Assembly: GCA_963825415.1 (NCBI GenBank) | Contig: CAWGTD010000002.1 | Coordinates: 1 to 64,000, forward strand | DNA: 64,000 nucleotides | Origin: BP-464 sp963825415 | GTDB lineage: Bacteria > Actinomycetota > Thermoleophilia > Solirubrobacterales > Solirubrobacteraceae | Reading direction: 5' to 3' | Shown: one piece after another, positions 51,450 through 60,392 of the stretch | Layout of the letters: every line of letters begins with the position of its first letter | Position numbering within the stretch: position 1 is the first letter of the stretch | The notes under the pieces: model-generated | The model's input: only the letters and a program-made list of their open reading frames with translations | The model's database searches: none | Told to the model about the DNA's origin: nothing | Translations under genes and position numbers: made by a program

Positions 51450-51998
51450 ATGGACCGCGCAATGAAGCGCCCGGGGGCTGTCGTCATCGCCGTGCTCGGA
51501 GCCCTGCTCGCGGGGTTGCTCGTCTACGGGCTCGTCCAGCGCAAGGACGACACGACGCTCGACCAGGCGGTCAAGCGCGATCAGCGGCCGGCCGCCCCCG
51601 ACCACGCGCTGCCGCGACTCGAGGGCGATGGGACGCAGTCGTTGGCCGACTACCGCGGGCGGGTCGTGGTCCTGAACTTCTGGGCCTCGTGGTGCGATCC
51701 GTGCCGCGAGGAGGCGCCGCTGCTCGAGGGCGTCCAGAAGCGCCTCGGTTCCCGTGGGACAGTGCTCGGGGTGACGTACAAGGACTACGCCGCCGACTCG
51801 CGCAAGTTCGTTCGCGAGCATGGCCTCACCTACCCGAACCTGCGCGACGACCGCCTCCAGCTCGCGCCCCGCTACGGCACGCGCGCGCTGCCGGAGACCT
51901 TCGTGATCGACCGTCGCGGCCGGATCGTCGCGCTCTCGCGCGGCCAGGTCACGCGGCCGTTCCTCGACAACGCGATCAATCGGGCGCTGCGGTCGTGA
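51450..51998 (+). CDS. TlpA/ResA/CcmG-type thioredoxin-like protein
   Basis: 182 residues from ATG 51450 (GAGGTG five bases upstream). An N-terminal signal anchor (GAVVIAVLGALLAGLLVYGL) exposes a thioredoxin fold outside. The redox site is WASWCDPC (Cys82, Cys85), and the cis-Pro region is TRALPETFVIDRRG. Such proteins reduce apocytochrome c thiols or CcmH during cytochrome c maturation. The stop overlaps the ccmH start (GTGA), and ccdA follows, so the three genes make a thiol-redox relay. The gene lies 80 nt from the tRNA. Confidence 0.92.
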   Translation: MDRAMKRPGAVVIAVLGALLAGLLVYGLVQRKDDTTLDQAVKRDQRPAAPDHALPRLEGDGTQSLADYRGRVVVLNFWASWCDPCREEAPLLEGVQKRLGSRGTVLGVTYKDYAADSRKFVREHGLTYPNLRDDRLQLAPRYGTRALPETFVIDRRGRIVALSRGQVTRPFLDNAINRALRS

Positions 51999-52471
51999 GA
52001 CGAGCCGCCGCCCTGCTCGTGCTGCTGCTCGCGCTCGCGCCCGCGGCTGCTCCGGCCGGCGCGGCCGCGCCGCGCGCGTCTTTCAACGACGTCGAGGACG
52101 AGCTGATGTGCGACACGTGCAACGTGCCGCTCGACATCGCCGAGTCGCCGCGCGCCGACCAGGAGCGCCGCGAGCTGCGCACGCTGATCGGCCAGGGGCT
52201 GACGAAGCAGGAGATCCTCGACCGCTTCCGCGCCGAGTACGGCCCCAACATCCTGGCCGAGCCCGACGGTGGCGGCGCCGCGGTCACGGTCTGGGCGGTC
52301 CCCGCGGGAATCATCGCCGCCGCCGTGATCGCCATCGTGCTGCTGCTGCCCCGCTGGCGCCGGCGGCGTGGCGGGCCGGCCGGCGGCTCCGGACCCACCG
52401 CGCCCACGGCCGCGCTCGACCCGGCCGAGGCCCGGCGCCTCGATCAGGACCTCGCCCGCTACGACCTGTGA
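51995..52471 (+). CDS. ccmH: Cytochrome c maturation protein CcmH
   Basis: 158 residues from GTG 51995. Signal peptide, then the CcmH motif ELMCDTCNVPL (Cys39, Cys42), helix-loop segment RELRTLIGQGLTKQEILDRF with AEYGPNIL, one C-terminal transmembrane helix (VWAVPAGIIAAAVIAIVLLL) and a basic tail. CcmH keeps the heme-binding cysteines of apocytochrome c reduced. It sits between the TlpA-like and CcdA genes, overlapping both by GTGA, which fits a direct electron relay. Confidence 0.9.
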   Translation: MRRAAALLVLLLALAPAAAPAGAAAPRASFNDVEDELMCDTCNVPLDIAESPRADQERRELRTLIGQGLTKQEILDRFRAEYGPNILAEPDGGGAAVTVWAVPAGIIAAAVIAIVLLLPRWRRRRGGPAGGSGPTAPTAALDPAEARRLDQDLARYDL

Positions 52472-53232
52472 TCGTCGCCGCCGGAACCAACGCCACGGTG
52501 TTCGCCGCCTTCGCGGCCGGACTGCTCTCGTTCGTCTCGCCCTGCGTGCTGCCGCTGGTGCCCGGCTACCTGTCGGCGATCTCGGGCATCGCGGGCGGCC
52601 TCGGGCCACACCGCAAGGAGCACGGTCTGAGCAAGATCCTCACCCCGGCGATCATCTTCTGCCTCTCGTTCACGGCGATCTTCGTCGCGCTGGGAATGTT
52701 CGCCACCGGCCTCAGCGCGCCGCTGCGCGACGACCGCAACCTGATCGAGGAGATCGCCGGCGTCATGCTGGTGCTGCTCGGCCTGTTCTTCCTGCTGACC
52801 CCGTTCGTCACCCGGCTGAACCGCGAGTGGCGGCCGGAGAGCCTGCTTCAGCGCGCCGGCAACGGCGGGCCGGTGATCGCGGGCGCGGCCTTCGCGGTCG
52901 GCTGGACGCCGTGCACCGGGCCGATCCTGGGCGCGATCCTCACGACCGCCGCGCAGCGCGACGGCGTGGCCGGCGGCGCGTTCCTGCTGTTCGCCTACTC
53001 GGCCGGCCTGGCCGTGCCGTTCCTGGTCTCAGCCGTGGCCTTCGATCGGTTTGCCGGCGCGTTTCGCTGGCTGCGCGACCACTACACGGTGATCACCGTG
53101 ATCTCGGGCGCGATCCTCGTGGTGGTGGGCGTGCTCGTCTACCGCCACGAGATGACACGGCTCGCCGCCGAAGCGCGTGACCTCATGTCGAGCCTGGGGC
53201 TCGACCCGATCATCCGCTGGGTCGAGCGCTAG
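52468..53232 (+). CDS. ccdA: Thiol-disulfide transmembrane transporter CcdA
   Basis: 254 residues from GTG 52468 with six or more helices. The Cys pair is found in LSFVSPCVLPLVPGYLSAIS and in AVGWTPCTGPILGAILTTA, both signature loops of the CcdA/DsbD family. It carries electrons from cytoplasmic thioredoxin to the outside thioredoxin-like proteins. Last gene of the TlpA-CcmH-CcdA operon. The product of the minus-strand gene that begins at 53384 converges here with 3 nt overlap. Confidence 0.94.
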   Translation: MIVAAGTNATVFAAFAAGLLSFVSPCVLPLVPGYLSAISGIAGGLGPHRKEHGLSKILTPAIIFCLSFTAIFVALGMFATGLSAPLRDDRNLIEEIAGVMLVLLGLFFLLTPFVTRLNREWRPESLLQRAGNGGPVIAGAAFAVGWTPCTGPILGAILTTAAQRDGVAGGAFLLFAYSAGLAVPFLVSAVAFDRFAGAFRWLRDHYTVITVISGAILVVVGVLVYRHEMTRLAAEARDLMSSLGLDPIIRWVER

Positions 53233-53384
53233 GTGTCCTCGGTCGGCTCGTCGTCGGCCTGATCGGGGTCGTCGAAGCCTTCGCCGCCGATCCCGGTCTC
53301 GACGGGATCGACGCCGCCGCCGGTCTGCTCGGTGGTCTCGTCGTCGTTGCGCTCGGCGTAGCCGGGCTCTTCGGTCTCTGTCAT
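53229..53384 (-). CDS. 51-residue acidic protein
   Basis: A complete short ORF from ATG 53384 to TAG at 53231-53229: MTETEEPGYAERNDDETTEQ, then GGGVDPVETGIGGEGFDD and PDQADDEPTEDT. It is extremely acidic, Gly/Asp/Glu/Thr rich, and has no hydrophobic core, so it is probably disordered. It follows argS by 7 nt in the same direction. Short acidic proteins of this kind are common in high-GC actinobacteria but I know no function. Confidence 0.55.
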   Translation of the reverse strand: MTETEEPGYAERNDDETTEQTGGGVDPVETGIGGEGFDDPDQADDEPTEDT

Positions 53385-53391
53385 GCGCGCA

Positions 53392-55002
53392 TTACATCGC
53401 TTCGGGCGCCGAGACCCCCAGCAGGTCCAGCGACCGGGCGATCACGCGCTTCGTCACGACACAGAGCGCGAGGCGGAACGACTCGAGCTCGGCCGGCTCG
53501 GCCCCGACCACGCGGCAGTCGCGGTAGAAGGCCGTGAACTCCTGGGCCAGCTCCAACGCGTAGTTGGCGACGCGGTGCGGCGCGCGCCGCGCCGCCGCCT
53601 CGGCGGCCTCTCCGGGAAACGCCAGGAGCTTCTTGACCAACGCGCGCTCGGCCGGCTCGAGCCCGGCGACCTTCGCCACGTCGATCGCCGCCGCCGCGTC
53701 GGGGCGCTCCGCGGCCGCCTTGGCCAGCACCGAGGCGATCCGGGCGTGCGCGTACTGCACGTAGTAGACGGGGTTCTCGGACGACTCGGCCTTGGCCAGC
53801 TCGATGTCGAGGTCGATCGTCGAGTCGTGCGAGCGCTGGAGCATGTACCAGCGCGTGGCGTCGACGCCGATCTCGGAGATCAGCTCGTCGAGCGTGACGA
53901 AGTCGCCGCGCCGCTTGCTCATCGCCGAGCGCGAGCCGCCCTCGACGACGTGGACGAACTGCAGCATCGGGACCTCGAGCCGGTCCGGATCGGCGCCGAG
54001 CGCGGCGATCGCGGCCTTCATGCGCGCGACGTAGCCGTGGTGGTCGGCGCCCAGCACGTTGATCAGGTGGTCATAGCCGCGCCCGAGCTTGTCGGCGTGG
54101 TAGGCCACGTCGACGGCGAAGTAGGTCGGCTCGCCGGTCGAGCGCTCGAGCACGCGGTCCTTGTCGTCGCCGAAGGTGGTCGTCCGCAGCCACAGCGCGC
54201 CCTCGTGGCGATAGGTGTGCTCGGCGACGCGCTCGTACGCGGCCAGCACCGCGTCGGGGTGCAGCGTGCGCTCCGAGAACCAGCCGTCGAAACGGACGCG
54301 GAAGGCCTCCAGCGTGCGGCGGATGCGCTCGAACATCGCCTCCACGCCCAGCCGCGCGAGCTCGTCGACGTCGGCCTCGGCCGCGCCGTCGATCGTGGCG
54401 GCCAGCTCGGTGACGTAGTCGCCCTGGTAGCCGTCCTCGGGCGGCTCCTCGCCGCGCGCCCGCGCCTGGATCGACAGCCCGAGGTTGCGAACCTGGCTGC
54501 CGGCGTCGTTGAAGTAGTACTCGCGCGCAACGTCGTGGCCGGCCAGGGCGAGCAGCCGGGCGACCGCGTCGCCGTAGGCGGCGTGCCGGCCGCTGGCGGC
54601 GGTCAGCGGCCCGGTCGGGTTGGCCGAGACGAACTCGACGAGCACGCGCTCGACCGTCTCGGGCCGGGTCTCGCCGAACGCGTCGCCGGCGTCGAGGACG
54701 TGGGCGAGCGCCGCGGCGTACCACTCGTCGGCCAGCACCAGGTTGAGGAAGCCCGGCCCGGCGACCTCCACGTCGGCCAGGCGGCTGCCCAGCAGCGCGC
54801 GCAGGCCCTCCCCCACTCGCTCGGCGACCTCGCGCGGCGGCGCTCCGGCGGCGGGCGCCAGCAACATCGCGACGTTGGTCGAGTAGTCGCCGAAGCCGGC
54901 CTGCTTGGGGCGCTCGAGCGTCGGCCGCGCGCGGATCTGACCGAGCTCGAGCCCGCTCGCCGCCTCCTCGACGGCGGCATGGAGCTCGGCGAGTGGGTGC
55001 AC
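53392..55002 (-). CDS. argS: Arginyl-tRNA synthetase
   Basis: 536 residues from GTG 55002. Order: N-terminal Add1 domain, FVSANPTGPLTAASGRHAAY (class I signature region, where the usual HxGH is replaced by TAAS at about 134-137), the KMSKS-like AMSKRRGDFVTLDELISEIG, RWYMLQRSHDSTIDLDIELA and the C-terminal anticodon-binding all-helical domain ending in RVIARSLDLLGVSAPEAM. The Add1 and ALPHA domains match ArgS. HIGH variants are known in actinobacterial ArgS (HIGG), but TAAS is more divergent. The likely single argS of the genome, downstream of rlmH by 23 nt. Confidence 0.92.
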   Translation of the reverse strand: MHPLAELHAAVEEAASGLELGQIRARPTLERPKQAGFGDYSTNVAMLLAPAAGAPPREVAERVGEGLRALLGSRLADVEVAGPGFLNLVLADEWYAAALAHVLDAGDAFGETRPETVERVLVEFVSANPTGPLTAASGRHAAYGDAVARLLALAGHDVAREYYFNDAGSQVRNLGLSIQARARGEEPPEDGYQGDYVTELAATIDGAAEADVDELARLGVEAMFERIRRTLEAFRVRFDGWFSERTLHPDAVLAAYERVAEHTYRHEGALWLRTTTFGDDKDRVLERSTGEPTYFAVDVAYHADKLGRGYDHLINVLGADHHGYVARMKAAIAALGADPDRLEVPMLQFVHVVEGGSRSAMSKRRGDFVTLDELISEIGVDATRWYMLQRSHDSTIDLDIELAKAESSENPVYYVQYAHARIASVLAKAAAERPDAAAAIDVAKVAGLEPAERALVKKLLAFPGEAAEAAARRAPHRVANYALELAQEFTAFYRDCRVVGAEPAELESFRLALCVVTKRVIARSLDLLGVSAPEAM

Positions 55003-55025
55003 GCCTCGCAGCCTACGAGGCTTGA

Positions 55026-55439
55026 TCAGTAGTGGTAGGGCTCGCCGGCGAGGATCTTGTGCGCGCGGAAGAGCTGCTCGAGCAGGACCACTCGGGCAAG
55101 CTGGTGGGGCAGGGTCATCGGCCCGAGCGAGAGGCGGTGATCGACCCGGGCGTCGTCGCCGCGGTGTCCGAACGGCCCGCCGAGCACGAAGCAGAGGTCG
55201 CGTCCGTCGCGGCGGCGCTCCTCGAGGAAGCGGCTGAAGGCCAGCGAGTCCATCGCCTCGCCGCCCGCGTCGAGCAACGAGACGAACGCGCGGTCGGGGA
55301 CCCGCCGCGCCACCTGCTCCTCCTCGCGCACCTCGATCAGCTCGACGCGCGCGTGGCGCGCCAGCAGCCGTTGGTAGTGCTGGACGTCGTCGGCGTACGG
55401 GGGGCGCAGGCGGCCGACGGCCAGGACGGTCACCCTCAC
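55026..55439 (-). CDS. rlmH: 23S rRNA pseudouridine(1915)-N3 methyltransferase RlmH
   Basis: 137 residues from GTG 55439. SPOUT methyltransferase: opening VTVLAVGRLRPPYADDVQHY, the SAM knot region DLCFVLGGPFGH and the C-terminal LPHQLARVVLLEQLFRAHKI, ending GEPYHY. The enzyme methylates N3 of pseudouridine 1915 in helix 69 of 23S rRNA. Family length is about 150-160, so this is slightly short but complete. Its start is 20 nt from the divergent DUF3467 start; argS follows 23 nt downstream. Confidence 0.93.
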   Translation of the reverse strand: MRVTVLAVGRLRPPYADDVQHYQRLLARHARVELIEVREEEQVARRVPDRAFVSLLDAGGEAMDSLAFSRFLEERRRDGRDLCFVLGGPFGHRGDDARVDHRLSLGPMTLPHQLARVVLLEQLFRAHKILAGEPYHY

Positions 55440-55458
55440 GACGCGCGATACTAGACCG

Positions 55459-55782
55459 GTGACTTCCGACGACAACGATCCGCAGCCCGAGCGCCACATC
55501 AACATCCACTTCTCTCCGGAGATCATGGCCGGCCACTACGCGAACTTCGCGAACGTGAGCCACTCCGACTACGAGTTCACGATCACCTACGCCCGCGTGG
55601 ACCACGAGATCGAGGACGAGGAGATCCCCGGCGTCGTCGTCTCGCGCATCAACCTCTCGCCACGCTTCATGCGCGAGCTGATCGACGCCATGGAGGACAA
55701 CTACTCCAAGTGGCAGACCCGCGAGGGGATCAAGAACCTGCCGGAGTTCGGCGGGGGGCCGGAGCCGGACGAGATCGGCTGA
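55459..55782 (+). CDS. DUF3467 protein
   Basis: 107 residues from GTG 55459. The sequence HINIHFSPEIMAGHYANFAN, SHSDYEFTITYARVDHE and VSRINLSPRFMRELIDAMED, then NYSKWQTREGIKNLPE matches the DUF3467 family of small beta-alpha proteins. No catalytic residues are evident and the function is unknown; it is usually single-copy and conserved. The C-terminus overlaps the convergent M48 protease tail by 53 nt. Confidence 0.88.
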   Translation: MTSDDNDPQPERHINIHFSPEIMAGHYANFANVSHSDYEFTITYARVDHEIEDEEIPGVVVSRINLSPRFMRELIDAMEDNYSKWQTREGIKNLPEFGGGPEPDEIG

Positions 55783-56952
55783 ACGCCTCCGCCAGCCCGA
55801 TCCGCTGCACGGTGGTCGGGTGGGTGCCGAGCAGGGCGCTGATCCAGCCGGGCGGGTCGGGGTCGGCGACGTTGCGAATCGCGATGCGGCGCTGGAAGCC
55901 CACGAACGGCTCGGTGTCGTGAGTGACCCGCAGCGCGAACGAATCCGCCCGGGTCTCGATCCGGCGCGAGAGCTGGTTGGACACCATCGTCACCGGCGTC
56001 GACACCACGCCGATCGCCAGCGCCAGCGCCGGCACCCAGCGCTTGCGGTCCTCGCCGGCCCACGCCTCCGCCAGACGTGAGATGGCGAGCATCCCGAACG
56101 GCGCCACGATCAGCACGTAGAGCAATCCGCGCGGCACGTCGCGGTAGTGGACGTGGCCCAGCTCGTGGGCGACGACCAGCCGCGTCTCGGCGGGCGTGAA
56201 GTGCTCGAGCAGGTTGTCGTAGAGCACGACGCGCTTGGTCGAGCCAAGGCCGGTGACGTACGCGTTCGCCCCGGTGGTCCGCCGCGAGGCGTCGACCTCG
56301 TAGACCTGGCCGACCTTCACGCGAGCCTCGCGGGCGATCGTCAGGACGTCGCTACGCGTCCGGCCCTGCGGCAGCGGCGTGAACTTGTTGAACAGCGGGT
56401 CGAGCACCACGGGTCCCGCGTAGATGAAGACCGCCCCGGCCGCAACCACCACGGCTGAGCCGGGCACCCACCAATTGCGGCCGAAGCGGCGCACCAGCAG
56501 GCCCGCCAGCCCGGCGCCGGCACCGGCGAGCAGTGCCCCGATCGCCGCCGACTTGCCAGGTCGCCGGCCCAGCCACCCCACGACTGGGTACTGAGGCCGA
56601 CGTCGATCGACCGCTGGCGCATGACGGCGCCGACCGGCAGCGGGGCGAGCAGCAGCGCCACCGACACCGCCGCACCCGCGAACACCAGCCGCCTGGGCAT
56701 CCACCGCGGCGGGCGGCGGATCAGCACCACCAGGACGCCGGCTTCGATCAGCAGCGTGACGCCGTAGAGCGCAAGCTGAGGCCGGCGGAAGTCGCGGGCA
56801 CGGTCGATCTGGGCGGCGCTGAAGTACGATCGAGCGGCCACCGGCGCCGGGTCGACGAGCCCCTCGCGTGGGCGCAGCAACAGCGCCCCGGCCTCCGCGG
56901 CCGCAAGCGCCGCCACGACCAGGAGCGGGAGACGCAGGCGCCCGCGGTGCAC
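55730..56952 (-). CDS. M48-family (Ste24/HtpX-like) zinc metalloprotease, frameshifted
   Basis: About 407 residues. From GTG 56952 a multi-helix N-terminal half (LLVVAALAAAEAGALLL, VTLLIEAGVLVVLI) ends in WGGWAGDLA. One base missing near 56555 then joins KSAAIGALLAGAGAGLAGLL and the zinc domain: VVAHELGHVHYRD (HExxH) with the third ligand in RRIETRADSFAL (ExxxD). Members cleave membrane or secreted proteins. The N- and C-terminal halves clearly belong to one protein, so I infer a sequencing deletion. Divergent from the phosphoesterase gene, 22 nt between starts. Confidence 0.85.
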
Positions 56953-56974
56953 GAGGCGAACACTAGCCAGAACA

Positions 56975-57702
<728 letters not shown>

Positions 57703-57706
<4 letters not shown>

Positions 57707-58203
57707 TCGTGCGCCGCCCCCGCATCACCGTCCTGCTGCTCGCCTTCGCCCTCGGAATGGCCGTCGCCGGGCTGGCCGCGTGCGGCGGCGGCGGGACCAA
57801 CAAGGCGCTGATCCCGGCGAGCGACGCCGGCCCGCTCAACGACGACTTCGACGCGGTGGCGCTTGCGGTCGACGACGGCGACTGCACCGGTGCGACCAAT
57901 GCGCTGGTCAAGGCCCAGAGCCACCTCGACCAGCTGCCCGGCCGCGTCAGCGTTCGACTGCGCCGCCGCTTGCAGGAGGGCATCAACACGCTCAAGACCC
58001 AGGCGGCTCGCGAGTGCGAGGAGAACCAGCAGACCACGGCGACGCAGACAACCACGACCGCGACCACGACCACGACCACCCCGACGGTCCCGCCCACCAC
58101 CCCGACGGTCCCGCCCACCACCCCGACGGTCCCGCCCACCACCCCCACGACGCCACCGCCCACCACGCCACCGGACGACACGGGCGGGGTCGAGATCCCA
58201 TGA
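57703..58203 (+). CDS. Thr/Pro-rich lipoprotein
   Basis: 166 residues from GTG 57703. The signal sequence carries a lipobox (GLAACGGGG), followed by a helical domain of about 75 residues (DFDAVALAVDDGDCTGATNA, then LVKAQSHLDQLPG) with two Cys that could pair, and a Thr/Pro tail with three perfect TVPPTTP units. The tail looks like a wall-spanning spacer. It overlaps the kinase start by 4 nt (ATGA) and probably acts as its partner or substrate, as secreted lipoproteins do near PknB-type kinases. Confidence 0.72.
58081..58143 (+). repeat. Three perfect 21-bp tandem repeats within the lipoprotein gene
   Basis: The unit CCGACGGTCCCGCCCACCACC occurs three times without change and encodes PTVPPTT-type heptapeptides. 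It is a recent, length-variable tract that changes the spacer length of the lipoprotein. Confidence 0.9.
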
Positions 58204-59390
58204 ACGACCTCGTGATCGTCGGCCGTTACGAACTGGGCGAGCGGCTCGGGTTCGGCGGCATGTCGACCGTTCAGCTGGCCTTCGATCGCCGGCTCGAGCG
58301 CGAGGTCGCGGTCAAGCTGCTGGCCGAGCACCTCGCCAACGACCCGGCCTTCGTCGCGCGATTCCGGCGCGAGGCGCTCGCCGCGGCGAGCCTCGTGCAT
58401 CCCAACATCGTCCAGGTCTTCGACTTCGGGCTCGACGACAACAGCGGGCGCCACTACATCGTCATGGAGTACATCCGCGGCCAGTCCGGCGCGGAGATCC
58501 TGCGCGACCGCGGGCCCGTAAGCGTCGAGGAGGCGCTGGCGATCATCAGCCACGCCTGCCGCGGCCTGGACTACGCGCACAAGAACGGGGTCGTGCACCG
58601 CGACGTCAAGCCCGGCAACCTGCTGCGCTCCGACGACGGGCTGGTCAAGCTCGCCGACTTCGGGATCGCCAAGGCGCTGGCCGACGAGTCGTCGATCACG
58701 CAGGTCGGCTCGGTGCTCGGGACCGCGGCCTATCTGGCGCCCGAGCAGGCCCACGGCGAGGAGGCCGGCCCACGATCGGACCTCTACTCGCTCGGCGTCG
58801 TGACCTATCAGCTGCTCTCGGGGCGCCTGCCCTACGAGGCCAGCTCGCTGACCGAGCTCGCGCTCATGCAGCAGCGCGAGGCCCCGCCGCTCCTGCACGA
58901 GATCGCCACCGACGTGCCGCCGCAGCTCGCCGCGGCTGTCGACCGCGCCCTCGCGCTCGACCCCGCCGAGCGGTACTCAAGCGCCGAGGAGATGCGCGCG
59001 GCGCTGGTCGACGGCGCCCGCGGCGTCGGCCCGATGCCAAGCGACGAGACCGGGGCGACGCGCGTCGCGGCCGCCCAGACCTCGGCCACCCGCGTGACGT
59101 CACGCGAGACCGCGCAACACGACGCGCCGCCCCGTCGGCTCGAGCCGCGCGCTCCGCGCCACCCGCCGCCGGTCCAACCGGTCCAGCAGGAGCGGCCCGC
59201 CCGCCGCAGCGGAGGCCTGCGGCGCGCGCTGCTGCTCCTGCTCGTCCTCGCTCTCGGCGGCACGGGCGTGGCGATCGCCCTGACTTCGACCGGCAGCACC
59301 CGCCACGTCCAGATCCGCGACGTCTCCGGCAGCGACGTGCACGACACCGTCGACAAGCTCAAGTCGCTCGTCGACGACAACACCCGCTAG
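58200..59390 (+). CDS. PknB-type serine/threonine protein kinase without PASTA domains
   Basis: 396 residues from ATG 58200. Kinase domain 1-270: glycine loop LGFGGMSTV, Lys39 in VAVKLL, catalytic HRDVKPGNLL, DFGIAKAL, activation loop with GTAAYLAPEQ and FGVVTY-like SLGVVTYQLLSG. A Ser/Pro/Arg linker follows, then a single helix (RALLLLLVLALGGTGVAIAL) and a short outside tail of about 45 residues. PASTA repeats, usual in mycobacterial PknB, are absent. It would sense an outside signal through the preceding lipoprotein or its short tail. Overlaps the upstream gene (ATGA). Confidence 0.92.
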   Translation: MNDLVIVGRYELGERLGFGGMSTVQLAFDRRLEREVAVKLLAEHLANDPAFVARFRREALAAASLVHPNIVQVFDFGLDDNSGRHYIVMEYIRGQSGAEILRDRGPVSVEEALAIISHACRGLDYAHKNGVVHRDVKPGNLLRSDDGLVKLADFGIAKALADESSITQVGSVLGTAAYLAPEQAHGEEAGPRSDLYSLGVVTYQLLSGRLPYEASSLTELALMQQREAPPLLHEIATDVPPQLAAAVDRALALDPAERYSSAEEMRAALVDGARGVGPMPSDETGATRVAAAQTSATRVTSRETAQHDAPPRRLEPRAPRHPPPVQPVQQERPARRSGGLRRALLLLLVLALGGTGVAIALTSTGSTRHVQIRDVSGSDVHDTVDKLKSLVDDNTR

Positions 59391-59418
59391 GCGTCTTCGC
59401 CCGGATAGCCTCTGCTTC

Positions 59419-60392
59419 ATGGCTGAGCGCTATGCGGTCGCGGACAAGGTCGTGTTCATCACCGGAGCCGCGCGCGGGATCGGCGCGGAGGCGGCCCGCA
59501 AGCTGGCCAAGAGCGGCGCGCGGGTGGCACTCGTGGGCCTCGAGCCCGAGCTCTTGGAGAAGCTCGCGGCCGAACTCGGCAGCGACCGCGCCGTGTGGTT
59601 CGAGGCCGACGTCACCGACCTCGACGCGCTCGAGGCGGCGGCGGAGGGCACGGTCGAGCGCTTCGGCGGCATCGACGTGACGATCGCCAACGCCGGCGTG
59701 GCGCCGCTCAAGGCGACCACCATGATCGACCCCGAGCTGTTCGACAAGACCGTGGCCGTCAACCTCGGCGGCGTGTTCCGCACGCTGCGCGCCACGCTGC
59801 CCCATGTCACCGAGCGGTCCGGCTACCTGCTGCCGATCGCGTCGATGGCGGCCGCCGTTCACGCGCCGATGATGGGCACGTACTCCGCCACGAAGGCGGG
59901 CGTCGAGGCGCTGGCCAACTCGCTGCGGACGGAGATCGCCCACACCGGTACGAAGGTCGGTGTCGCGTACTTCTCGTTCATCGACACCGACATGGTCCGC
60001 CGCGGCTTCGCCACGGCCTCCGCGCAGCACGCGCAGGAGCGCATGGGAGGCCCTTCGGGCGCACGGCTCCGGTCTCGGCGGTCGCCCGCGCGATCGAGCG
60101 CGGGATCGAGAAGCGGGCGCGCACGATCGCGGTGCCGAGCTGGGTTCGCCCGCTGATCTACGCCCGCACGCTGATCCAGCCGCTCCAGGAGAAGCAGGTC
60201 ATCCGCATGGGCATCGCCGACATCCTGGCCGAGTCCGAGGCCGAGCCGCAGGAGCTGACCACGCCGCAGCCCGACGGCGTCGGCGCCGGCGCCCGCGCCG
60301 GCACGGCAACTAGACCGCGCCGCCGCTCCGGATCGCCGCGGTCTCCTCGGCCAGGCGGCCGGCGGCGATCGCGCCCCGCAGCCGCTCCATGA
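59419..60392 (+). CDS. Short-chain dehydrogenase/reductase, frameshifted near the end
   Basis: About 324 residues from ATG 59419. Rossmann opening KVVFITGAARGIGAEAARKL, then NAGVAPLKA, the catalytic Ser in PIASMAAAVHAPMMG followed by YSATKAG (Tyr-x3-Lys), so the classical SDR catalytic residues are visible. One base missing near 60048 joins ERMGG to PFGRTAPVSAVARAIERGIE and ARTIAVPSWVRPLIY, a C-terminal segment seen in related enzymes. The end could be at 60392 or earlier, because the tail overlaps the convergent tgt gene. Substrate unknown. Confidence 0.8.
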
